The notes beneath the pieces were generated by a model. That model worked only from the letters and a program-made list of their open reading frames with translations. It had not been told where the DNA came from and did not search any database. Below are positions 27,492-34,773 of a DNA stretch of 64,000 bases, in pieces. The position numbers were made by a program, and so were the translations under genes. How positions within the stretch are numbered: position 1 is the first letter of the stretch; each line of letters opens with the position of its first letter. The stretch comes from Paludibaculum fermentans (GTDB lineage Bacteria; Acidobacteriota; Terriglobia; Bryobacterales; Bryobacteraceae): contig NZ_CP063849.1 in NCBI RefSeq assembly GCF_015277775.1, positions 7,393,501 to 7,457,500 of the forward strand, in the 5' to 3' direction.

Positions 27492-28861
27492 GTGGACCTC
27501 GTCACCCTGCTTACCCGGCAGGAAGGCAAGCCCCCCGAGTTCAAGCGCGATCTCTCCTCCCCCCCGACCGAATTCTCAAAGCGATCGTAGCGTTTGCCAA
27601 TACCTCCGGCGGCATCATCGTACTGGGGGTGGAGGACGGTACCAGAAAGGTCGCGGGGATTCGTAATGTCCTGGCGGAAGAGGAGCGGCTCGCCAATCTG
27701 ATTGCGGACAGCATCACGCCCAAGCTCGTTCCGTCCATCGAGGTGCTGCCCTGGCGAAAAACTCAGGTCTTGGCGGTCGAGGTCTATCCCAGTTCCAATC
27801 GGCCGCACTACCTGACTCGGCTGGGTCCGGAGCAGGGCCTCTTCGTTCGCGTAGGCTCCACCAACCGCCGCGCCGACTCCTTCCTGATCGAGGAGATGCG
27901 GCGCTACAACCGGATCTCTTCCTTTGACGAGCAGCCGATGCCTCAGTTGAACTCGGAAGGCATCGACTTCCGAGCTGCTTCCGAGTTCTTCAAGCCAGCT
28001 CGCAAGCTGACAGCGCATGGTCTACAAACACTGAAACTAACCGCTGCCTACCAGGGAAAAACGGTGCCGACGGTGGGCGGCATCCTGCTGTTCGGCTCTG
28101 ATCGGCTGAACTACTTTCCCGATGCCTGGATTCAGGTCGGCCGGTTTGCGGGCCGCGACCGGCGCCGGTTGGTCGATTCAAAAGAAGTACGGTCGTACCT
28201 GCCCGCCGCAGCCGAAGAAGCAATTGGATTTCTCCAAAAACACATGACTCGCGAAGCGGTCATTGGCCCGGTCAAGCGAGTCGACCAATGGACATATCCC
28301 GTCGTTGCCGTCCGCGAGGCCATCATGAATGCGATCGTTCATGCTGACTACGCCCAGCAGGGTGCGCCCATTCGAGTCGCCCTCTTCGACGATCGGTTGG
28401 AGGTGGAGAACCCCGGACTCCTCCCGTTTGGGCTGACCATCGAAGACATCCGGAAAGGGGTATCCAAACTCCGCAATCGTGTCCTGGGCCGGGTATTCCA
28501 GGAGCTTGGCTTGATTGAGCATTGGGGCAGTGGCATCCAGCGCATGACCGCCGCCTGCCAGGACCGTGGGCTCGCCGCTCCTCACTTCGAAGAAATCGGC
28601 ACGCACTTTCGGGTTACGCTTTCCTCCAAACGGATACACGAGCCACCCACCGATAGCCGCGATCAGGCCATCCTCAGCGCTCTGGCCGCCAGTGGTGGGC
28701 AGGGGCGCTCTACCGCGCGCATCGCCAAGGAAATTGGGATGTCCCCGCGTGCCACGCGAACGAGGCTTGCTTCGTTAGTGGAACGTGGGCTGGTGGTGGA
28801 GATTGGCAGTGGACCACAGGATCCCCACCGCCGCTACCACTCCGCGTCTGACTCGGCGTGA
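27492..28861 (+). CDS. Schlafen/AlbA_2-HATPase-wHTH protein with an apparent frameshift in a C7 tract
   Basis: The family N-terminus is encoded from GTG 27492 (MDLVTLLTRQEGKPPEFKRD), but that frame ends in a stop at ~27590. The conserved continuation (ILKAIVAFANTSGGIIVLGV) is in a different frame, which is open from ATG 27482 to 28861 but begins with non-family residues. The two frames join at seven C residues (27559-27565): one more or two fewer C would restore one ~457-aa protein. Domains: AlbA_2 (~1-130), linker, a HATPase_c_4-type segment (~270-400; VREAIMNAIVHADY, LPFGLTIEDIRKG, HWGSGIQRM) and a C-terminal winged helix. Proteins of this class are predicted ATP-binding DNA-associated regulators or RecG-like factors; function unproven. 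A sequencing error, a pseudogene, slippage or phase variation are all possible. Confidence 0.72.
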
Positions 28862-28902
28862 GAACACCGAGGGTTCCAGATCCGGATCTTCGCTTCCCCC
28901 GG

Positions 28903-30729
28903 CTACCCCTCCACTCCCGTAGCCAACCCCGCCAACGCCGCCCTCAACTTCGCCGCCGCCACCTTCCCGATCGCCGCCGCCAGCTCTTCCTCGCTCGCCG
29001 CCTTCACGCCCGTCAAACTCCCAAACGTCTTCAGCAGCTTCTCAATCGTCTTGGGCCCCACTCCCGGAATCTCCGCTAGCTCACTCGTCAACGTCCGCGC
29101 ATCCCGCCGGCTCCGGTGGAACGTCACCGCAAACCGGTGCGCCTCATCCCGGATCATCTGCACCAGGTGCAGTACCGGCGAATTCCGCTCCAGCAGGATG
29201 GGCTCGTCTTCCTGCCCATAGACATACAGCGTCTCTTCCCGCTTCGCTAGCGACGCCAGCGGCTGATTCAGGATCCCCAACGCCTCCAGCGCCGCCGCCG
29301 CCGAGTGCAACTGCCCCAGCCCGCCGTCGATCAGCACCAGCCCCGGCATCGGCTTGTCTTCCGCCTGCAGCCGCCCATACCGCCGCGTCACCACCTCATA
29401 CATCGACGCGAAGTCGTCATTGCCCACCACCGTCCGGATGATGAACTTGCGGTAGTCCGACTTCTTCATCCGGCCCTCTTCCCACACCACCATGCTCGCG
29501 ACCTTGTCAGTGCCCTGGATATGCGAGATGTCGAAACACTCGATCCGCTTCGGAGCATCCGGCAGATTCAGCGCCTCTTCCAGCGCCTCGCTGATCGCCG
29601 CCGATGTCGGCCGCAGCACCCGGAACCGCTGCTCAAAGCTGTGCCGCGCATTCGACCCCACCAGCGCCAGCAGCGCCCGCTTCTGCCCGCGCTGCGGAGT
29701 ATGGATCTCCGTCTTCTTGCCCCGCTTCTCGCTCAGCAGCTCTTCCAGTACCTCGCGATCGTCCAGCTCCAGAGGCACATGGATCACCGCCGGCACCGGT
29801 TGCCCCGCGCTGTACACCTGCATCAGCAGCGTCGTGAAGAACTCCTGCGGCTCGTACTCGCTCAGGTCCTCCCAGAAGAACTCGCGCCGGTCGACGATCC
29901 GCCCGTTGCGCAGATGGAACAGGTTCACCGCCACCTGCGGCGGCTCGGCATACGACGAGAAGATGTCGATATCGTCCCCCGACGCCGCGGCCATCTTCTG
30001 CTTCTGCTCCACCTCTTCCACCGTGTGGATCAGGTCCCGCAGCGCCGCCGCCCGCTCGAACTCCATCGCCTCCGACGCCTGCTCCATGCGCTTCCGCATC
30101 TCCGACGCCAGGTCGTGCGTGCGCCCTTCCAGGAACATCCGCACGTCCCGCACATGCTCGGCGTAGATCTGCTCCGTCGTCAGCCCCTGCACACACGGAC
30201 CCAGGCAGCGGTGAATGTGAAACTCCAGGCACGGGTGCGTGTGGTTCCGCGAGAAGTCCACCGTGCACGACGGGATCTTGAAATGCCGGTGAATGAAGTT
30301 CACCAGCCGGTGCGCCAGGTTGCCCGGAAAGTACGGACCGAAGTACGTGCCGTCCTTCCGCAGCCGCCGTGTCACATACACCCGCGGCCACTTCTCGTTC
30401 GTCAGCTTGATGTACGGATAGGTCTTGTCATCCCGCAGCAGTACATTGAAGCGCGGCTTGTACTGCTTGATCAGGTTGTTCTCGAGCGCCAGCGCCTCCT
30501 TCTCGTTATCGAGCAGGATGTAGTCGAGATCGTGCGCTTCCCTGATCAGGCTGCCGGTCTTCGCCTCCGCCAGCCGGTCTTCGTTGAAATAACTGCGAAC
30601 ACGGTTTCGCAGGTTCTTCGCTTTACCCACATACAGCACCGTCCCGGCGGTGTCTTTGTACAGGTACACGCCGGGCTGCAGCGGCAGTTGCGAAGCTTTC
30701 TCTCGCAGCTCATCAACGCGGGAGCTCAT
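28903..30729 (-). CDS. uvrC: UvrABC system protein C, excinuclease subunit
   Basis: 608 aa, normal length. UvrC makes both incisions in nucleotide excision repair after UvrB loading on damaged DNA, in the cytoplasm. Domains: GIY-YIG nuclease (~12-95; PGVYLYKDTAGTVLYVGKAK), a cysteine cluster (Cys residues in SCTVDFSRNHTHPCLEF and HRCLGPC), the UVR UvrB-binding motif (~200-235), the RNase H-like endonuclease part (IECFDISHIQGTDKVASMVV) and tandem helix-hairpin-helix at the C-terminus (IPGVGPKTIEKLLKTFGSL). It is divergent from the TPR gene at 30752, only 22 bases apart. uvrA and uvrB are not in the window. Confidence 0.97.
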   Translation of the reverse strand: MSSRVDELREKASQLPLQPGVYLYKDTAGTVLYVGKAKNLRNRVRSYFNEDRLAEAKTGSLIREAHDLDYILLDNEKEALALENNLIKQYKPRFNVLLRDDKTYPYIKLTNEKWPRVYVTRRLRKDGTYFGPYFPGNLAHRLVNFIHRHFKIPSCTVDFSRNHTHPCLEFHIHRCLGPCVQGLTTEQIYAEHVRDVRMFLEGRTHDLASEMRKRMEQASEAMEFERAAALRDLIHTVEEVEQKQKMAAASGDDIDIFSSYAEPPQVAVNLFHLRNGRIVDRREFFWEDLSEYEPQEFFTTLLMQVYSAGQPVPAVIHVPLELDDREVLEELLSEKRGKKTEIHTPQRGQKRALLALVGSNARHSFEQRFRVLRPTSAAISEALEEALNLPDAPKRIECFDISHIQGTDKVASMVVWEEGRMKKSDYRKFIIRTVVGNDDFASMYEVVTRRYGRLQAEDKPMPGLVLIDGGLGQLHSAAAALEALGILNQPLASLAKREETLYVYGQEDEPILLERNSPVLHLVQMIRDEAHRFAVTFHRSRRDARTLTSELAEIPGVGPKTIEKLLKTFGSLTGVKAASEEELAAAIGKVAAAKLRAALAGLATGVEG

Positions 30730-30739
30730 CTATGGGGCC

Positions 30740-30745
30740 TATAAT
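30740..30745 (+). promoter_or_regulatory. Consensus -10 element, leaderless start for the TPR gene
   Basis: A perfect TATAAT ends six nt before the GTG at 30752, so the predicted +1 is the G of the start codon. The same AT-rich stretch lies 11 nt upstream of the uvrC ATG on the other strand and may serve both directions. Confidence 0.55.
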
Positions 30746-30751
30746 TTAATT

Positions 30752-31180
30752 GTGGCACGCATACTCCCGCTGCTTCTGTTCTCCGCCGCGCTCGCCTGCG
30801 CCCAGCAGGCTGAGCCGCCCAAGGAGAAAGCGCAGCCTCCCTTCGCCGAACCGGAGGAGGAGGACGCCAGCGCCAAACCCAAGAAGGAGTACGTCTTCAA
30901 TCCGCTGCAGGCGGAAACGGAGATCAAGACGGGCAAGTTTTACATGAAGCGCGGTAAGTGGAAAGCCGCCACACTTCGTTTTGAAGAGGCGCTCCTGTGG
31001 AACGGCCAGGCCGCCGAAGCCTATCTTTTACTGGGCGAGGCCCGCGAAAAGATGGGCGAATCCGCCGCCGCGAAATCGGCTTACGAAAAGTACCTCCAGG
31101 TCGCCCCAGACACCAAGGAAGCGCCCGAAGTGAAGAAGCGCCTCGCCAAGCTGCCCCAGGGTACCCAGGCCAAAAAGTAG
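30752..31180 (+). CDS. Exported TPR protein (BamD/YbgF-like repeats)
   Basis: 142 aa from GTG 30752, chosen because it follows the TATAAT box and begins a clean signal peptide (MARILPLLLFSAALACAQQ). A charged Pro/Glu-rich linker leads to about two to three tetratricopeptide-type repeats (KTGKFYMKRGKWKAATLRFE, AEAYLLLGEAREKMG, AKSAYEKYLQVAPDT), the pattern found in BamD/YfiO and tol-pal linked proteins. Periplasmic scaffold role inferred; no partner is adjacent. The GTG start, no Shine-Dalgarno and the -10 spacing suggest a leaderless mRNA. Confidence 0.78.
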   Translation: MARILPLLLFSAALACAQQAEPPKEKAQPPFAEPEEEDASAKPKKEYVFNPLQAETEIKTGKFYMKRGKWKAATLRFEEALLWNGQAAEAYLLLGEAREKMGESAAAKSAYEKYLQVAPDTKEAPEVKKRLAKLPQGTQAKK

Positions 31181-31184
31181 CCTC

Positions 31185-31652
31185 CTACAACGGCCGCCGC
31201 GGCCTCTGTTTGGGGGATATCGATTTGATCACCAGGAGCCGTTCCTTCCGCGCCTTCTCCATCGGCTGCGCGTCCCGGTCCATCGACACCGCCAGCGCCA
31301 CGAAGTGCTCCAAAGTCGGGTCCGCGAGTTCTTCCTGCTTCTTGAACGTCAGGCTCCGCACCGTGCTGCCCGAGCCCTTCAGCCGCTTCCCTGGATCCGG
31401 CAGCGCAGCCCCCGACAGGAAGAAGATGTTCACCCAGCGCGGATACAGCGCCACGGAAAACAGCGCGTCCGAGACCCGCTCCGTCGGCCCAAACCCGACC
31501 ACCAGCGCGTTGTAGTTGTCGTAAACCATCTCCACCGCGCCGGGCAGCCGCTGCCTCATCCAGCTCACGGCCGCCCGGCCCAGTGCTTCGACCTCAGGTT
31601 CAAACCGCGCCAGGAATCCGTCCAGTTCCTTCTCGGCCGGAGTCTTTTTCAT
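31185..31652 (-). CDS. DUF1801 domain protein
   Basis: 155 aa from ATG 31652. The sequence (LDGFLARFEPEVEALGRA, RLPGAVEMVYDNYNALVVGF, LYPRWVNIFFLSGAAL, KRLKGSGSTVRSLTF) matches the YdhG/DUF1801 superfamily, small cytoplasmic alpha/beta proteins with an iron-chaperone-like fold and no firm biochemical role. It converges with the TPR gene (four bases between stops) and follows the methyltransferase gene by ~38 bases on the same strand, so the two are probably co-transcribed. Confidence 0.8.
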   Translation of the reverse strand: MKKTPAEKELDGFLARFEPEVEALGRAAVSWMRQRLPGAVEMVYDNYNALVVGFGPTERVSDALFSVALYPRWVNIFFLSGAALPDPGKRLKGSGSTVRSLTFKKQEELADPTLEHFVALAVSMDRDAQPMEKARKERLLVIKSISPKQRPRRPL

Positions 31653-31690
31653 CCTGAGATCCTGCCACAAATCGGCAGCGGGACCAATAG

Positions 31691-32470
31691 CTATTCCGGC
31701 TTCCTCCAGGCCACCATCGAGCAGGGGAACCCGAACCGCAGCTCGCCATCCCGCTCATACGCCTGAATCGACAGCCTGTCGACCCCGACGTCACCTTGGA
31801 TCAGCGTACGCAGCTTCTCCGCATCTCCTGGATTCGGGAACGATGCACCCAGCAGCGCCTCCACCGAGGTGTCCACTCGGTGGAACGCCAGCCCTATTTC
31901 GGCGAGACCCAGCTGCCGGCCCAGCTCGAGAAGCTCCGGCAGCGGCACCGCCCGGGCGTGCGAGGGATCCCGCAACGTCTCCATCGCATCGTAAGCGGCG
32001 CCCTTTTCCGGCTCCGGGGTGACATCATTCACGACCACCCGTCCGCCCGGCCGGCACACGCGAAGCATCTCGCGCAGCACGGCGCGAGGGTCCATCAGGT
32101 GGTGGAAGGAGTACCGCGTCACCACCAGATCAAAGCTGTTATCGGGGAAGGGCAGCTGCGTAGCATCCCCCAGCCGCCATTCGACGTTGGCGAGTCCCTT
32201 CTCGTCTTGCAGCACCCGCGCCTGCTCGATCATGGCCGGCACGAGATCCATGCCAACCACCCACTTCGCCACACCCGCGAAGGCGCAGCTGACGATCCCC
32301 GGTCCGCAGGCGATATCCAGAACTTCATCGGATCCCTGTACCTGTGCGGTTTCCAGAAGAAGCCGCAGAGAATCCTCCGTGGAATGCGAAGGCGCCTGGG
32401 CAAAAGGCACGGCCTGTAAAGTGAATTGACTGAGAATGCGCTCGTTATGTTCTACGTGGGAACGATCCAT
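31691..32470 (-). CDS. Class I SAM-dependent methyltransferase (UbiE/Methyltransf_11 type)
   Basis: 259 aa, cytoplasmic. Motif I VLDIACGPGIVSCAFA, post-I VVGMDLVPAMIEQAR, then DATQLPFPDNSFDLVVTRYS and the HHLMDPRAVLREMLRVCRPG block, the standard order of UbiE-like methyltransferases. The N-terminal NERILSQFTLQAVPFAQAP is typical of small-molecule methyltransferases of this group. Substrate unknown. GATAAT (minus strand, 32481-32476) ends five bases before the ATG with no Shine-Dalgarno, suggesting a leaderless message. First gene of a likely two-gene unit with the DUF1801 protein. Confidence 0.88.
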   Translation of the reverse strand: MDRSHVEHNERILSQFTLQAVPFAQAPSHSTEDSLRLLLETAQVQGSDEVLDIACGPGIVSCAFAGVAKWVVGMDLVPAMIEQARVLQDEKGLANVEWRLGDATQLPFPDNSFDLVVTRYSFHHLMDPRAVLREMLRVCRPGGRVVVNDVTPEPEKGAAYDAMETLRDPSHARAVPLPELLELGRQLGLAEIGLAFHRVDTSVEALLGASFPNPGDAEKLRTLIQGDVGVDRLSIQAYERDGELRFGFPCSMVAWRKPE

Positions 32471-32540
32471 AGTCCATTATCTCCCACCCACCGCGTCCTC
32501 CACTCCGTCCCGCGCCATCCATCTCGCCGACCCACCACCT

Positions 32541-32614
32541 CGTCCACCCCGGTGGAGGGCAGACGCCCTCGTCGGCAGCGGATCCCCCGATCCGCTCAAC
32601 CCGGAACCACCCCG
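32541..32614 (+). repeat. Intergenic direct repeat, copy 1
   Basis: A 74-bp unit nearly identical to 32648-32722. It contains the palindrome AGCGGATCCCCCGATCCGCT, able to form an 8-bp-stem hairpin, and ends in AACCCGGAACCACCCCG. Confidence 0.75.
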
Positions 32615-32647
32615 TCCCGAGCCACCCCCAACTCCTGCTCACCGCGC

Positions 32648-32722
32648 CGTCCACCCCGTCGGGAGGGCGGACGCCCTCGTCCGCAGCGGATCCCCCGATC
32701 CGCTCAACCCGGAACCACCCCG
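32648..32722 (+). repeat. Intergenic direct repeat, copy 2
   Basis: Second copy with the same hairpin and tail. Here the first half reads GGGCGGACGCCCTCGTCCGC, which adds further GGGCG/CGCCC and GGAC/GTCC pairing. The unit ends 17 bases before the next gene and could affect its expression. Confidence 0.75.
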
Positions 32723-32739
32723 CCACCCGTCGTGATTCA

Positions 32740-34773
32740 ATGCAAGGTGTGATTCGGCCCCACGTCCTCCTCCTGGCACTCGCCCTCGGCCCGCTCGCAT
32801 CGGCCCAACCTCGATTCAAGGTGGAGAACCACCAAGTTCAGATCCTCTCCGGCTCGGAACTCATCGCCCAATCTCTAAGCGAAGGACTCTGGTCCCTCTC
32901 CTGCGACTGGCGCGAGAACTGGCCCGCCAACTGGCAGCACGCCCAGCCGGCCAAAATCTCTACGGAAGGCGAATGGACCATCCTCACCGCCGACCTGCAG
33001 GCCTGCGGAGGCACCTGGTCTCTCCAGGACGCCTACCGCCTCGAAAACGGCCTCATTCACGGCCTCCGCCGCTTCACCTGGAAGGGCGCTCAGCCCGCCA
33101 CCCACGTCACCCTCTCCGTTCGATTCGAAGTCCCGGCCGATTCCGCCCAGCCCGTCCTCCCCGGCATCAACTACTACGGCAACCCCTCCGGAGCCCGCAG
33201 CCATCGCGTCCCCGTCTCCACCGGCCAGCCCGGCGAAGAGTCCCTCTACGAAGAGCACCGTTACCCGATGCCGTTCGCGTCCCTGGAACTCCACCGCGGC
33301 AGCAGGCTCTGGGGCGCCGCCCTCCATTCCATCCCCTCGCCCGCGCCGTATGGCAATCGCCCTGACCAGTGGTGGTCGCTTGGCTTCGTTTCTCAACAGG
33401 GATCCACGGAACTCACCCTCCTCAGCGGACCAGCCGCCTCGAACGGCCAGCGCTCCGTCATTAAGGGCCTGCAGCGCGGTTTCATGCCCTATCCCGACGC
33501 CTGGCTCACCGTACCGCCCGGAGCTGTCATCGAAAAATCCTTCTACCTAGAAGCCTTCCCCGTCGACCGCGAAGGCTCCGCCTTCCAGCACTCGGTTCTG
33601 TCTTCCCTAGACCTCTTCCATCCTTTCTACGCCGGCGACTTGCCGGCCTTCTCCGACATCGTCCGGGCCAAGTACCGCTATGCCAAAACCCGCTGGCACG
33701 AGTCCCCCGACTTCACCACCTTCCAGAAGTACGTCGACCGCCCCCAATCCGTCATGGGCTGGACCGGCCAGGCCGAAGCGCCCGGCTACGCCCTCCAGGT
33801 TCTAGCGCCGGGACTGAACGACCCTGCCGCCCTCACCTACGCCCAGAAGTCCCTCGACTTCCTCTCCGCCGCCACCTTCTACGACGGCGGCTTTCACAAC
33901 TGGTACGACCTCCAGAAGAAGACCTGGGACCGCGCCGAGGTCCTCAACCAGGGCCAGGCCATGCTCGCCTTCGCCCGGGCCATCAATACCGGCCGCAGTG
34001 CCCATCGCAACACGGCCAAATGGGAAGCCTTCCTCCGCAAGGCATCCGGCATCCACGCCGCCCGCATCCTCAAAGCGGATTGGAAACCTGCCTCCACCAA
34101 CGAAGCTTCGTTCATCGCCCCGCTCGTCGAAGCGGCGCGCCTCTTCCAGACTCCGCTCTACCGCCAGGCCGCCCTCAAGGCCGCCCAACACTATGCCGAT
34201 CGCCATCTCGCCATGCGTGAGCCCTACTGGGGCGGCACGCTCGATGCCTCCTGCGAAGACAAAGAGGCGGCCGCCCTCGCCTTCCAGGGCTTCCTCTCGC
34301 TATATGAGGACACCCATCAACCCGAGCACCTCACCTGGGCTCGCCACGCCGCCGACGTTGTCCTCACCTACACTTACGTCTGGGATGTCCCCTTCCCGGC
34401 CGGCCGCCTGACCGACCACCGCGTCCGCACCCGCGGCTGGACCGCGGTCTCCGTCCAGAACCAGCACCTCGACGTCTGGGGCGCCATCGTAGCCCCCGAG
34501 ATCTACCGCCTCGGCCAGATCGACCATCGCGAGGATCTCAGACAACTGGCCCTTGTCATGTACCGCTCCTGCGGCCAGATCATCGACCCCTACGGCAGCC
34601 AAGGCGAACAACTCCAACAGACCAACTACGCCCAGCGCGGAGCCGATGTCGAACTCGCCAAGCTCCGTGGAGACTACAACGAGTCCTGGACCGTCTTCTG
34701 GATCACCGCCCACTTCCTCACCGGAGCCGCCCGTTTCGCCGAACTCGGCGTCCCCATCTGGACCCAGCCATGA
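32740..34773 (+). CDS. Exported protein with a beta-sandwich plus (alpha/alpha)-toroid-like region, unknown family
   Basis: 677 aa with a Sec signal (LLLALALGPLASAQ). The N-terminal ~280 residues look beta-rich (FRF-type strands; RLENGLIHGLRRFTWKG, LTVPPGAVIEKSFYLEAFP). The C-terminal ~390 residues carry repeated helical pairs (KSLDFLSAATFYDGGFHNWY, LALVMYRSCGQIIDPYGSQG, YNESWTVFWITAHFLTGAAR) as in six-hairpin glycosidases and lyases. I do not recognise a named family; a role as a glycoside hydrolase or lyase is inferred from the fold and the neighbourhood. The stop overlaps the ATG of the hydrolase gene (ATGA), so the two are made together. Preceded by the repeat pair. Confidence 0.72.
   Translation: MQGVIRPHVLLLALALGPLASAQPRFKVENHQVQILSGSELIAQSLSEGLWSLSCDWRENWPANWQHAQPAKISTEGEWTILTADLQACGGTWSLQDAYRLENGLIHGLRRFTWKGAQPATHVTLSVRFEVPADSAQPVLPGINYYGNPSGARSHRVPVSTGQPGEESLYEEHRYPMPFASLELHRGSRLWGAALHSIPSPAPYGNRPDQWWSLGFVSQQGSTELTLLSGPAASNGQRSVIKGLQRGFMPYPDAWLTVPPGAVIEKSFYLEAFPVDREGSAFQHSVLSSLDLFHPFYAGDLPAFSDIVRAKYRYAKTRWHESPDFTTFQKYVDRPQSVMGWTGQAEAPGYALQVLAPGLNDPAALTYAQKSLDFLSAATFYDGGFHNWYDLQKKTWDRAEVLNQGQAMLAFARAINTGRSAHRNTAKWEAFLRKASGIHAARILKADWKPASTNEASFIAPLVEAARLFQTPLYRQAALKAAQHYADRHLAMREPYWGGTLDASCEDKEAAALAFQGFLSLYEDTHQPEHLTWARHAADVVLTYTYVWDVPFPAGRLTDHRVRTRGWTAVSVQNQHLDVWGAIVAPEIYRLGQIDHREDLRQLALVMYRSCGQIIDPYGSQGEQLQQTNYAQRGADVELAKLRGDYNESWTVFWITAHFLTGAARFAELGVPIWTQP

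Noticed and set aside
28873-28890. Short palindrome AGATCCGGATCT between the AlbA_2 and uvrC genes
   Set aside because: Too short and without a T-tract for a terminator; may be chance.
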